From contig JAUUSE010000008.1 in NCBI GenBank assembly GCA_030842085.1, forward strand, positions 1 to 49,214: DNA of 49,214 nt. Direction: 5' to 3'. The position numbers and the translations under genes were made by a program. Origin of the DNA: Timburyella sp030842085 (GTDB lineage Bacteria; Bacillota; Clostridia; Oscillospirales; Acutalibacteraceae). Below are positions 7,077 to 14,637 of the stretch, one piece after another (the stretch's first letter is position 1; every line of letters starts with the position of its first letter). Under the pieces are notes generated by a model. That model saw nothing but the letters and a program-made list of their open reading frames with translations. It was not told the DNA's origin and searched no databases.

Positions 7077-9053
7077 TTAATTCCTATATATAATATTCCT
7101 GCGCGAAATAAGATATGTCGCTGCAAAATACAGCACATAAATAAGCACCATGGCCGCTGCTATAAGAGCAGAGTTTATATAAACGCTGGATACGACATCT
7201 TCAAAGCCGGCAAATTTCATTATGTTCGCGCAGATTATTGCGGACGGTATACTCATAAGCAGCGGAACAATAAACGGCATTGAGAAAAAGCTCAGCGTCT
7301 GGCGGAAGAGCGCTCTCCTCTGTTCATGTTCCCCCGCTCCTAATCTGAAAAGTATCTCGTATTTGCGTTTGTCCTCCGATATTCCTGCGAGCGTTTTGAG
7401 GGCTAAAACCGCCATTGCGAGGAACACGAATACTACAGCGACATAAATAGCGCCAATAACTAAAATTGCCGATGTACTGTTATTCTGCATGCGGTTATAT
7501 TCCTTTACCATAAAATCGGTTTTGGCAGCCATAAAATCTCCGATTTCATCGTCGTGCATTTCGACGGTATATGTTAAATCGGCCAGCAGCGCCTCGGCGT
7601 CGAAGTCATTATTTTCTAAATCGATGCCATAAAGCTGATTTTCAATTTTCATGCTGTCTGTAAAGTCATCTGGAACTATTACGATAAAATATGCAAGAGA
7701 TATTCGAGGATAGTTTTCGAGAAGCCCTCCAAAACTGCAGGTGCGCCCGTTTCGCGTTAAGCTTGCACCCGTAAAGTTTTGCTCAAACGGCATATTTATC
7801 ATGATATAAAACTTGTTATCGCCAGACACCTCCGGCTTGCCCAAAGCTTTGGCATATTTATTAAAGTCGCTTTGCTTCATAAAAATATCGATAAGGTCGC
7901 TGTAATCAGGGCCGGTAAACTGCGTATATTTCTGCGTAAGCTCGCCGTTGCCGTCGGTATAGATACAATATGGCAGCACACTCTTTATTTTTGCGTACTT
8001 CCCTATTATATTTTCTGCTTCCTCTATATTTATCACCTCCTGCTCATCATCCGCTAAATCAAAATCGCCGACAATGTCAAAAGGAATAATGCGGTTAAGC
8101 GTCGTCTCATTGCTTATTTTCTGCGTAAAAGACACGTTGGCGCCTATTATGGCAAAAGCTATTAGGAAAGACAATACTCCCGCCATGAGCGCGTTGGATG
8201 AAAGCTTGCTGGAAAGCTGCCTAAGCACAAAAGTATTTGTACCGCGGCTGCAAAGCTTCTTATTTTTAAGCATGACGCTGACAAGGCATTTGGCCATACC
8301 TGTATGAAAAATCATTATAGCTACCGCAAAGGCAAACAGATAGCTCATCATCGCGCCGCCGTTCGCCCTGCCGGTATTCACGGCGGTGGTTATCTCATTG
8401 GAGAAAAGAATTATGCTCACTATCATGCCGGCCAGAGATATAATAGTTACGCACAGCCACAACAGCGGATGTTTTACATTTTTCTCTGACCTTTTATCGC
8501 CGTGTATGAGCTCATATACGCTTACCTTTCTTAGATACATTGCAGAGGTGACCGATGCGAGAATAAATATGCACAGCACCAGCACCACCGTCAAAATAAG
8601 TCCTTTTAGGGAGTATGTGGCAAAGGCAAATTTCATATCCATGAGGTTTGTCATTATAAGCATAAGGCCCTGATATAGAAAAAGTCCCAGCACAATGCCT
8701 AAAACAAGCGCGACTACGCCCATTATCATGGTTTCAAATATAAATATAAGCAGTATGTTTTTACGCGTCATTCCAAGCGTGAGATATGTGCCAAACTCTC
8801 GTTTTCTCAGCCGAAGCATAAAGCTGGTCGCATATCCCAGTACAAACGCCGACACTATTGCAACAAGCGCCGACAGCATTATAAGGGCGCTGTTCATTTC
8901 CCGAAAGATTGTGGAAAAGGTAAGTAGCTGCTCGCTGTATATTACGTTGTGTATTGCAAACATGAGCGAGACAGTAAGCGTTACGGTAATAAAATATATA
9001 AGATAATTTCCTACCTGCCGGCGTACGTTTCTGAGGGCCAACTTAGCAAACAT
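7077..9053 (-). CDS. BceB-type ABC transporter permease, module 1
   Basis: A 658-residue FtsX-family permease of the peptide-sensing/detoxification (BceAB) class. The N-terminus MFAKLALRNVRRQVGNYLIYF is followed by about ten membrane segments, with a large extracellular loop of roughly 220 residues between the seventh and eighth (after SFTQKISNETTLNRIIP) that is expected to engage lipid-II-binding peptides. The start at ATG 9053 is preferred over a TTG 15 bp upstream because GGGGGTGAG lies 6-8 bp before it; this leaves an 11-bp overlap with the ATPase gene. It is last in the regulator-kinase-ATPase-permease order, so it probably both exports or frees targets and signals to the adjacent kinase. 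Confidence 0.9.
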   Translation of the reverse strand: MFAKLALRNVRRQVGNYLIYFITVTLTVSLMFAIHNVIYSEQLLTFSTIFREMNSALIMLSALVAIVSAFVLGYATSFMLRLRKREFGTYLTLGMTRKNILLIFIFETMIMGVVALVLGIVLGLFLYQGLMLIMTNLMDMKFAFATYSLKGLILTVVLVLCIFILASVTSAMYLRKVSVYELIHGDKRSEKNVKHPLLWLCVTIISLAGMIVSIILFSNEITTAVNTGRANGGAMMSYLFAFAVAIMIFHTGMAKCLVSVMLKNKKLCSRGTNTFVLRQLSSKLSSNALMAGVLSFLIAFAIIGANVSFTQKISNETTLNRIIPFDIVGDFDLADDEQEVINIEEAENIIGKYAKIKSVLPYCIYTDGNGELTQKYTQFTGPDYSDLIDIFMKQSDFNKYAKALGKPEVSGDNKFYIMINMPFEQNFTGASLTRNGRTCSFGGLLENYPRISLAYFIVIVPDDFTDSMKIENQLYGIDLENNDFDAEALLADLTYTVEMHDDEIGDFMAAKTDFMVKEYNRMQNNSTSAILVIGAIYVAVVFVFLAMAVLALKTLAGISEDKRKYEILFRLGAGEHEQRRALFRQTLSFFSMPFIVPLLMSIPSAIICANIMKFAGFEDVVSSVYINSALIAAAMVLIYVLYFAATYLISRRNIIYRN

Positions 9054-9807
9054 CGCGCTCACCCCCAAGCGACGCCATTACGGGAAGTATTTCGTTATAC
9101 ATCTCCTGCCGGCTTCTTGAGCCGCGCACAATCTCGTTCCATATTTTGCCGTCCTTTAAAAATAGAATGCGGCTTGAGTACGACGCAACTACTGCGTCGT
9201 GCGTCACCATTAGAATGGTAGAGCCGAGAGATGTATTCATCTGCTCAAAGGTCTGCATAAGATTTCTGGAATTAGCTGAATCCAACGCTCCCGTAGGCTC
9301 GTCGGCAAGTATGAGCGCCGGATTTGTTATAATAGCACGCGCGCAGGCCGCGCGCTGACGCTGACCGCCCGAGAGCTCATACGGAAATTTCTTAAGTTGG
9401 TCGTCCAGTCCCAAAATCTGCGATACTCTCATTAGCTGGCTATGTGTTTCCTTTTCGCTTATCCGCTTGAGATTAAGCGGCAGCGTTATGTTTTCGCCTA
9501 TAGTAAGAGTGTCGAGCAGATTATATTCCTGAAAAATAAAGCCCAATTTATCGCGGCGGAAAACTGAAAGGCTGTTTTCCTTCTGATTTGTTATGCTGCT
9601 GCCCTCTACAAGTATGTCGCCGGAGCTTACCCTGTCTATTGTAGAAATAACGTTAAGCAGTGTGGACTTGCCCGAGCCGGACGCGCCCATGATTGCGGTA
9701 AAATCGCCTTTGTTTACAGTAAAGGATATGCCGTCAAGCGCCTTTGTGACGACATTCCCGTTGCCGTAATATTTAGTTACATTCTTTACGCATAATATTT
9801 CCGTCAT
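9043..9807 (-). CDS. BceA-type ABC transporter ATPase, module 1
   Basis: A 254-residue ATP-binding subunit of the MacB/BceA type. Walker A is GASGSGKS, the Q-loop FQEYNLLD, the signature LSGGQRQR, Walker B LILADEP followed by TGALDS, and the switch histidine THD. ATG 9807 is preceded by GGAGGT; an earlier ATG at 9828 lacks a ribosome-binding site. Its stop overlaps the permease start. It powers the adjacent permease at the inner face of the membrane and is probably controlled by the response regulator of the same cluster through the site at 9881-9896. Confidence 0.94.
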   Translation of the reverse strand: MTEILCVKNVTKYYGNGNVVTKALDGISFTVNKGDFTAIMGASGSGKSTLLNVISTIDRVSSGDILVEGSSITNQKENSLSVFRRDKLGFIFQEYNLLDTLTIGENITLPLNLKRISEKETHSQLMRVSQILGLDDQLKKFPYELSGGQRQRAACARAIITNPALILADEPTGALDSANSRNLMQTFEQMNTSLGSTILMVTHDAVVASYSSRILFLKDGKIWNEIVRGSRSRQEMYNEILPVMASLGGERDVC

Positions 9808-9849
9808 AAAAATACCTCCGTTTCGCATTTATCGTAACACGAAACAGAG

Positions 9850-9896
9850 GCTTTTGTTATAACGCAGACTGTGTGTTTCCCTTACATTTTTGTAAG
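9850..9896 (-). promoter_or_regulatory. Candidate BceR-type operator and promoter of module 1 transporter
   Basis: An inverted repeat CTTACA-TTTT-TGTAAG at 9881-9896 overlaps the end of the kinase gene. On the minus strand a TTATAA -10 candidate lies around 9856-9862 without a consensus -35, typical of an activator-dependent promoter. The same CTTACATTTT core recurs upstream of the second module's ATPase gene. Confidence 0.55.
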
Positions 9897-10859
9897 AGAA
9901 TTAAAGCTTAGAGTTATGCGCGTAAATTCGTTTTGCTTGGATTCGGCCTTAAATGTAATTCCCAAATTTTTGCACAGCTCATTTACTATATACAGCCCCA
10001 TGCCGGTGCTGCCGCCAAGCCGTCGGCCGTTTGTGCCGGTAAATCCGCGCTCTGTTATTCGTGACACATCATAATCCGGTATGCCTATTCCATTGTCATA
10101 TACTGTTATTATGCCATCCGCTGCATCAATATCTATATGGCAGCCGCGGCAGTATTTTGCGCAGTTTATCAGCAGCTGCTTTATTATAAATGATACCGCT
10201 TTTGCATCGGTATAGAGAGTAAAGTCTCCATTTGTCTCAACACTTATATTGGCGGATATTAGAACATCCATCTGCTCTTTAACCGCCTGCTCTATAATCT
10301 TTGCCGCTGATGCTTTAGTTATTGACATATCCCTGTCCGCTGTGCGCATACGTGCGTAATATAATATATTCTCTGTAAGATTATCCGCGCGCTTAAGTTC
10401 AGCCTTCAGTTTGCCTTTGTCGCCGCCGTTTGACAAAATAAGAGAACAGGCGGTAAGCGGAGTTTTTATCTCATGTATCCAGCTTTCTACATAATTACAG
10501 TATTCTTCTCTTTCTCTGCGCTCCTTTTCAACAATCCCTATAGCGTCGTGAGATATTGTCTGCATTATGTCGTAATACTGCCGCTCAATCAGATTATACG
10601 GCTTCGTCACAATTTCGCCGAGCAGATATTTTTCGTTAAGTGAACTGACAAGCTGTTTTAACCTCTTTATTCTGCTGCTGTCGAGAAAAAAGCTTACTAT
10701 TACCCAACCGGCCGACAAAATCAGCAAAAACAGTTCGGCCGCTACTATCATATACGGGGAAACGCCGGCAAGTGTCATAAACACGGCAATAATTACTCCG
10801 CCCAGCCCTAAAAAGCAAAGGGTAACGGCTTTTGAAAATATATAGTCTCTAAGCTTCAT
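9882..10859 (-). CDS. BceS-type intramembrane-sensing histidine kinase, module 1
   Basis: A 325-residue membrane kinase with two closely spaced membrane segments (about 12-32 and 38-58) and almost no extracellular loop, the hallmark of BceS-type kinases that sense through their transporter rather than directly. The H-box WIHEIKTPL carries His129; the ATPase domain shows an N-box LINCAKYC, G1 DNGIGI and G2 GMGLYI. The start overlaps the regulator stop by 4 bp. The gene sits between its response regulator and the ABC transporter it is expected to monitor. The N-box asparagine is followed by Cys rather than the more common Ala, a minor variation. Confidence 0.92.
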   Translation of the reverse strand: MKLRDYIFSKAVTLCFLGLGGVIIAVFMTLAGVSPYMIVAAELFLLILSAGWVIVSFFLDSSRIKRLKQLVSSLNEKYLLGEIVTKPYNLIERQYYDIMQTISHDAIGIVEKERREREEYCNYVESWIHEIKTPLTACSLILSNGGDKGKLKAELKRADNLTENILYYARMRTADRDMSITKASAAKIIEQAVKEQMDVLISANISVETNGDFTLYTDAKAVSFIIKQLLINCAKYCRGCHIDIDAADGIITVYDNGIGIPDYDVSRITERGFTGTNGRRLGGSTGMGLYIVNELCKNLGITFKAESKQNEFTRITLSFNSLTKM

Positions 10860-11467
10860 AAGCGGTACCCCACTCCCCTTACGGTGCGTATAAGAGTATT
10901 GCCGCCTATTTCCTTAAGCTTCTGACGCAGGCGCTGTATATTTACATACAGCGTATTCTCATCAATATACAGGCTGTTCTGCCACAAATCCTCTATAATC
11001 TCCTGCTTTGTACAAAGCTCCTTTTTCATAAGACAAGCCAAGATGCGGGTTTCATTTTTTGTAAGCTCTGCCGTATTCCCGTTCATCGATACCGTCATAG
11101 CGGTAAAATCAAGCGTCAGCCCGTTAAGGCTTAAAACAGATGCATTCTTCCTTTTAAGCAGGCGCGATATTCTGGCAAGAAGCACCGATGAGTTATATGG
11201 CTTTCTTATATAATCATCTGCGCCGACGCCGAAAGCGAGCAGCTCATCCTCCGACGACTCTCTCGCAGTGAGAAAAATAACCGGAATATCAGAGTTAAGT
11301 CTAAGCTTGCGGCAAACTTCAAGTCCGCTTTCTAAAGGCAAGTTGATGTCCAGCAATGCAAGCTCACATGGTGGTGTGTCCACCGTTTTATAGCCATTTG
11401 CATGCAGCAAAGTTATAAGCTCATTTTTTACGCTTATGTCGTCTTCCATTACGAGTATTCTTTCCAT
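10856..11467 (-). CDS. OmpR/BceR-family response regulator with shortened receiver, module 1
   Basis: A 203-residue regulator: receiver (about 1-105) and winged-helix DNA-binding domain (about 115-203, ending IRTVRGVGYRL). Acidic residues are at 8-10, the phospho-acceptor in LLDINLP is Asp40, and the switch lysine is in YIRKPY. In ordinary family members this Asp is near residue 52; here about 12 residues are missing between NGYKTVD and ELALLD, removing most of helix 2. The remainder is intact, so the protein may still be functional. It is first in the four-gene Bce module and overlaps the kinase start by 4 bp, with an AGGTGTG ribosome-binding site. Confidence 0.9.
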   Translation of the reverse strand: MERILVMEDDISVKNELITLLHANGYKTVDTPPCELALLDINLPLESGLEVCRKLRLNSDIPVIFLTARESSEDELLAFGVGADDYIRKPYNSSVLLARISRLLKRKNASVLSLNGLTLDFTAMTVSMNGNTAELTKNETRILACLMKKELCTKQEIIEDLWQNSLYIDENTLYVNIQRLRQKLKEIGGNTLIRTVRGVGYRL

Positions 11468-11593
11468 ATATCACACCTAATTTTATCATTGACAGTATTT
11501 CAGCCTATAAACATAGGACGCTATTTTATCGGCAGGTAGTAGGCGCTGATAGTCCCGCGTTTTATAGCGCACAGTATAATGATACAGCAAAGA

Positions 11594-11626
11594 AAAAAGC
11601 CCGTCAATTTGATGACAGGCTTTTTT
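11594..11626. terminator. Intrinsic terminator after the beta-helix gene
   Basis: Arms AAAAAAGC-C-CGTCA and TGAC-A-GGCTTTTTT enclose a 6-nt loop. On the minus strand it lies 38 bp past the stop of the surface-protein gene and ends in TTTTTT. Confidence 0.8.
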
Positions 11627-11663
11627 AGATTAGCTAAAGCTATTATTTATACTTTTTTAAGAT

Positions 11664-12824
11664 TTAAGCTGACTTCTTACGACGGATAGTAAATACAGCA
11701 GCTGCACCGCTTACTGCGAGCAGTACGCCTATAGATACAGGCATTGCTATGCTGCCGGCCGTCTTCGGGTTTGAAGATGTGCTGCTTGAGCCTGAAGCTG
11801 AAGACGAAGAGGAAGAAGCGTCGGAAGATGAAGCATCAGATGAAGATGAGGATGAAGTATCAGATGATGAACCTGACGGCTGTGAAGGTACAGTCGGCTC
11901 ATCAATTACCGGCTCGTCCTTAACATCGTCAAGGCCTGTTACAGCATCAGATGTTTCGCCCTGTACCTTATCAGCTACGTCGCCGTTCCAGTAGTTGTTC
12001 GGAGCATCAACAGTGCCGGTAGTATTTGCATACAGTCCCGCATGATCAGCGCTTATTATGTTGTTCTCAATGCTGGCAGAGGCAGTCTCTTCAACATCTA
12101 TGCCATTGTCTACACTCTGTATTGTGTTAGCTGTAATCTCAGCTGAAGCATCTCCCATGAGTATTATTGCATAGCTGCAGTCAGTCCACTCGTTGTCGGC
12201 TGTGTATCTGAGAGCCTCTATTGTGTTGCCGGTGATTGTAATATCGCTGCCTGTTCTGACAACTATACCGTTCTGACCGATTATTCCGTTATCCTCTATG
12301 CCTGTAATTGTGTTGTAATGACTACATCTGAAATTGTGACGTTGTTTACATCTGGAAGAGTGGTTCCGTCACCGATGGTAGAAACCTTAATAGCGCCACC
12401 GCTGACACCAGGGTTTGTGCTCGTTACCTTAAGATTCTTTATTGTAACATTGTCGGCCGATACAAGTATACCAGCTTGTCCTGATACTGCATAGCTTTCA
12501 GTATCAATTATTGTTTTGTCAGAACCCTGACCCTCAATTGTTACATTGGGCTCATCTATCCTGAAAGTATTGGCATCGGCAGCCTTAAAGGTGCCCTCAC
12601 CCAATGTTATTACCTTGGCCGTAGCATCGTCAGCAGCTTTTACCGCTGTAATAGCCTCAGCAAATGTTGACACTGTAGATGTGTCTTCGCCAATCTTGAC
12701 GTCAATTTTTCCGGCGTCAACAGCGAAAGCTGAAACCGCCGTCGCAGACACGGCAATAGGCTAAAGACACTGCACCAACTACAGCCGCTCTAAACTTGCT
12801 TACTAAGTTAGACTTTCCTTTCAT
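11664..12824 (-). pseudogene. Sortase-anchored beta-helix surface protein, broken by two frameshifts
   Basis: ATG 12824 with GGAGG upstream starts MKGKSNLVSKFRAAVVGAVSLA. One base must then be skipped around 12757-12766 to continue as IAVSATAVSAFAVDA, which completes a good signal peptide. The frame continues as beta-helix repeats (VTIEGQGSDKTIID, VTIKNLKVTSTN, VTISDVVITT) to a stop at 12296. A second shift near 12300-12312 restores NTITGIEDNGIIGQNG and further helix turns, a long Ser/Asp linker, and the sorting signal NPKTAG, a hydrophobic span and RRKKSA. Together it would be a wall-anchored protein of about 386 residues. Each piece is otherwise well preserved, so recent decay or assembly errors are both possible; a polysaccharide-binding or lyase-like role is only a guess from the fold. 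Confidence 0.75.
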
Positions 12825-12960
12825 AGCAATATCCTCCATAAAAAATATCAGCTTTTAATCGCTTGGATTAATAATACCACGGTTAGTATTAAAAATCAAT
12901 AAAATATACAATATTTTGACTAAAAATCATTTCCACCTATTTCGACAAAAATTTGCTAAA

Positions 12961-13674
12961 TCAGCCAAATAAAATCGCGTCGGCCTGCGCCTGATTAATC
13001 TTATCGCATTCTACCATTCTTTTTAAAACCTGTTTAAGCCGCTGATTGGCAAGTTCTGGGTCGGTTTTAGGAGAATAATTTGACGGAGCGTTCGGCAGTC
13101 CCGCCAGCATTGCGCATTCATAATCGCTGAGCTGCGACGGCACTTTCCTGAAATATCCCATTGCCGCATCATATATTCCATAATATCCGCTGCCAAAATA
13201 TATTGTATTTACATACAGCTCAAATATTTCCTGCTTGCTGTAATTGTGCTCCAGCGCAAATGCCGTGAACATTTCCGCCACCTTACGCTCAATTTTCTTC
13301 TCCTGTGTATAATACATATTTTTTGCCAGCTGCTGCGTTATCGTGCTGCCGCCCTCAACAAACGACATCGATTTTATGTCGTTCCATGCGGCACGGCATA
13401 TGGCTACAAAATCTATTCCAAAATGTTCTTTAAACCTGTGGTCCTCAACTGATATAACTGCGTCTATGTAAAACTGCGGTAAATCACTATATTCAGTATA
13501 GTTCTGCTTACTCTTAATCTCATCCACTTTTGCTGAAATCGGAGTATCTTTTACCACGTCTGAGTAAAGCATATACCCTCTTACGGCAAATATTGCTCCC
13601 ACAATTATGATAACACCTAAAAGTATGGCTATCACTTTCCATCCAACGCTTAAAATGGATTTAAAAACTTTCAT
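12961..13674 (-). CDS. Monofunctional peptidoglycan glycosyltransferase (GT51)
   Basis: A 237-residue membrane-anchored enzyme that polymerises lipid II into glycan strands. A single N-terminal membrane segment (about 10-32) is followed by the GT51 domain with motifs EDHRFKEHFGID, GGSTITQQLAKN, KIERKVAE and ELYVNTIYFG; no transpeptidase domain follows, as in MtgA-type enzymes. The start at 13674 is chosen because AAGGGAG lies 8 bp upstream; an ATG 24 bp earlier has no ribosome-binding site. It is transcribed alone, upstream of the beta-helix surface protein. Functionally it fits a neighbourhood devoted to cell-envelope maintenance. Confidence 0.92.
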   Translation of the reverse strand: MKVFKSILSVGWKVIAILLGVIIIVGAIFAVRGYMLYSDVVKDTPISAKVDEIKSKQNYTEYSDLPQFYIDAVISVEDHRFKEHFGIDFVAICRAAWNDIKSMSFVEGGSTITQQLAKNMYYTQEKKIERKVAEMFTAFALEHNYSKQEIFELYVNTIYFGSGYYGIYDAAMGYFRKVPSQLSDYECAMLAGLPNAPSNYSPKTDPELANQRLKQVLKRMVECDKINQAQADAILFG

Positions 13675-13821
13675 ATTTTTCTCCCTTTCACTTGACATTT
13701 AATCGTACGGATTTCGGCTATCTTTAAATATTGCCAAATATCAATTTATGTATTTGTTTACCGTTATCCTTATTTTAAGGCGTCATTATTACTGTCAAGT
13801 GACTTTCATATTACAAAACCG

Positions 13822-13956
13822 TCACTTATTGCTTTTGTGGCGTATTATAAGCACTATAACTACAATTAATATAAAGGCGGAGCCGGCAATAATCAGCGGC
13901 ATCCATGTATCTGTTATGCTTTGCCATACGCCGTCCCAGTTTATGATTTTAGGCAT
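13822..13956 (-). CDS. Small single-span membrane protein (44 residues)
   Basis: ATG 13956 is preceded by the strong ribosome-binding site AAGGAGAGG. The product begins MPKIINWDGVWQSITDTWMP, continues with a hydrophobic helix at about residues 20-38 and ends with the basic tail RHKSNK. No family is recognised. It sits between the lipoprotein at the end of Bce module 2 and the transglycosylase, on the same strand. The strong translation signal and classic one-span layout suggest a real gene; its function is unknown. Confidence 0.6.
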   Translation of the reverse strand: MPKIINWDGVWQSITDTWMPLIIAGSAFILIVVIVLIIRHKSNK

Positions 13957-14096
13957 ATTGCTTCCTCTCCTTAAGATTTGTTTTTATATCCGTCTGACGT
14001 TAAATCTGTACCATTTAATATGCAGGAATATACATGTGAACACAACTTTATAGATTTAACAATCAAGCACAAAAATTTTTTAAATGCTGTTTGAAA

Positions 14097-14133
14097 AACG
14101 GCGCTGCATTGATTACCTGCAGCGCCGTTAGTC
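14097..14133 (-). terminator. Intrinsic terminator of Bce module 2
   Basis: A perfect 12-bp stem (AACGGCGCTGCA, 14097-14108, with its complement at 14118-14129) around a 9-nt loop, followed on the minus strand by TTTTTC. It lies 31 bp past the lipoprotein stop. Confidence 0.85.
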
Positions 14134-14160
14134 TTAACAATTAGCCGGGAAAGCAGAACA

Positions 14161-14634
14161 CTATTGCAGAGTTATATATTCTGAGTAAAGCTCTATATGC
14201 CCGCAAAAATTTTCAAGCTCCGTCATTATATAATTTCCGCCGCTCTCAAGCTGAAGAGTCGCGCTGAAATTTCCTCTTTCATCTATCTCAATATACTGCA
14301 CGTCGGTATTCATTCTAAGGCGTATGCGTGCCGTCCCTGAAGATGTATATATCTTGCCGTGCACGGATATTGTCAGATTTTTAAGCGATGCGCCGCCGAA
14401 CAGCACTTCTCTTCCCGACTGACCGTCATAATCTGCCGTATATTCTCCGGTATAGTTATCATACAGCTCACGGCTGCCTGCAAGATTTTTGTTAGAGGTA
14501 AGCTGATAACTGCTTATACTGTAAAATACCTTGTCAAGTTGCTCTGCCACCTTGTCAGTGTCAATTTTAAAGCTGCATGAAGAAAGAAAAAGCATGGAAA
14601 AAAGTATTAACACTGCCGCTGTAAATCGTTTCAT
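14161..14634 (-). CDS. Small exported lipoprotein at the end of Bce module 2
   Basis: A 157-residue protein with a lipoprotein signal: basic MKRF, a hydrophobic stretch and the lipobox LSSC with Cys20. The mature part has a helix-like start (KIDTDKVAEQLDKVFYSISSY) and then beta-rich sequence; no known domain is recognised. It begins 3 bp after the permease stop, so it belongs to the same transcript and may act with the transporter on the outer face of the membrane. Accessory lipoproteins are not a standard part of BceAB systems, so its role is open. Confidence 0.8.
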   Translation of the reverse strand: MKRFTAAVLILFSMLFLSSCSFKIDTDKVAEQLDKVFYSISSYQLTSNKNLAGSRELYDNYTGEYTADYDGQSGREVLFGGASLKNLTISVHGKIYTSSGTARIRLRMNTDVQYIEIDERGNFSATLQLESGGNYIMTELENFCGHIELYSEYITLQ

Positions 14635-14637
14635 ATT

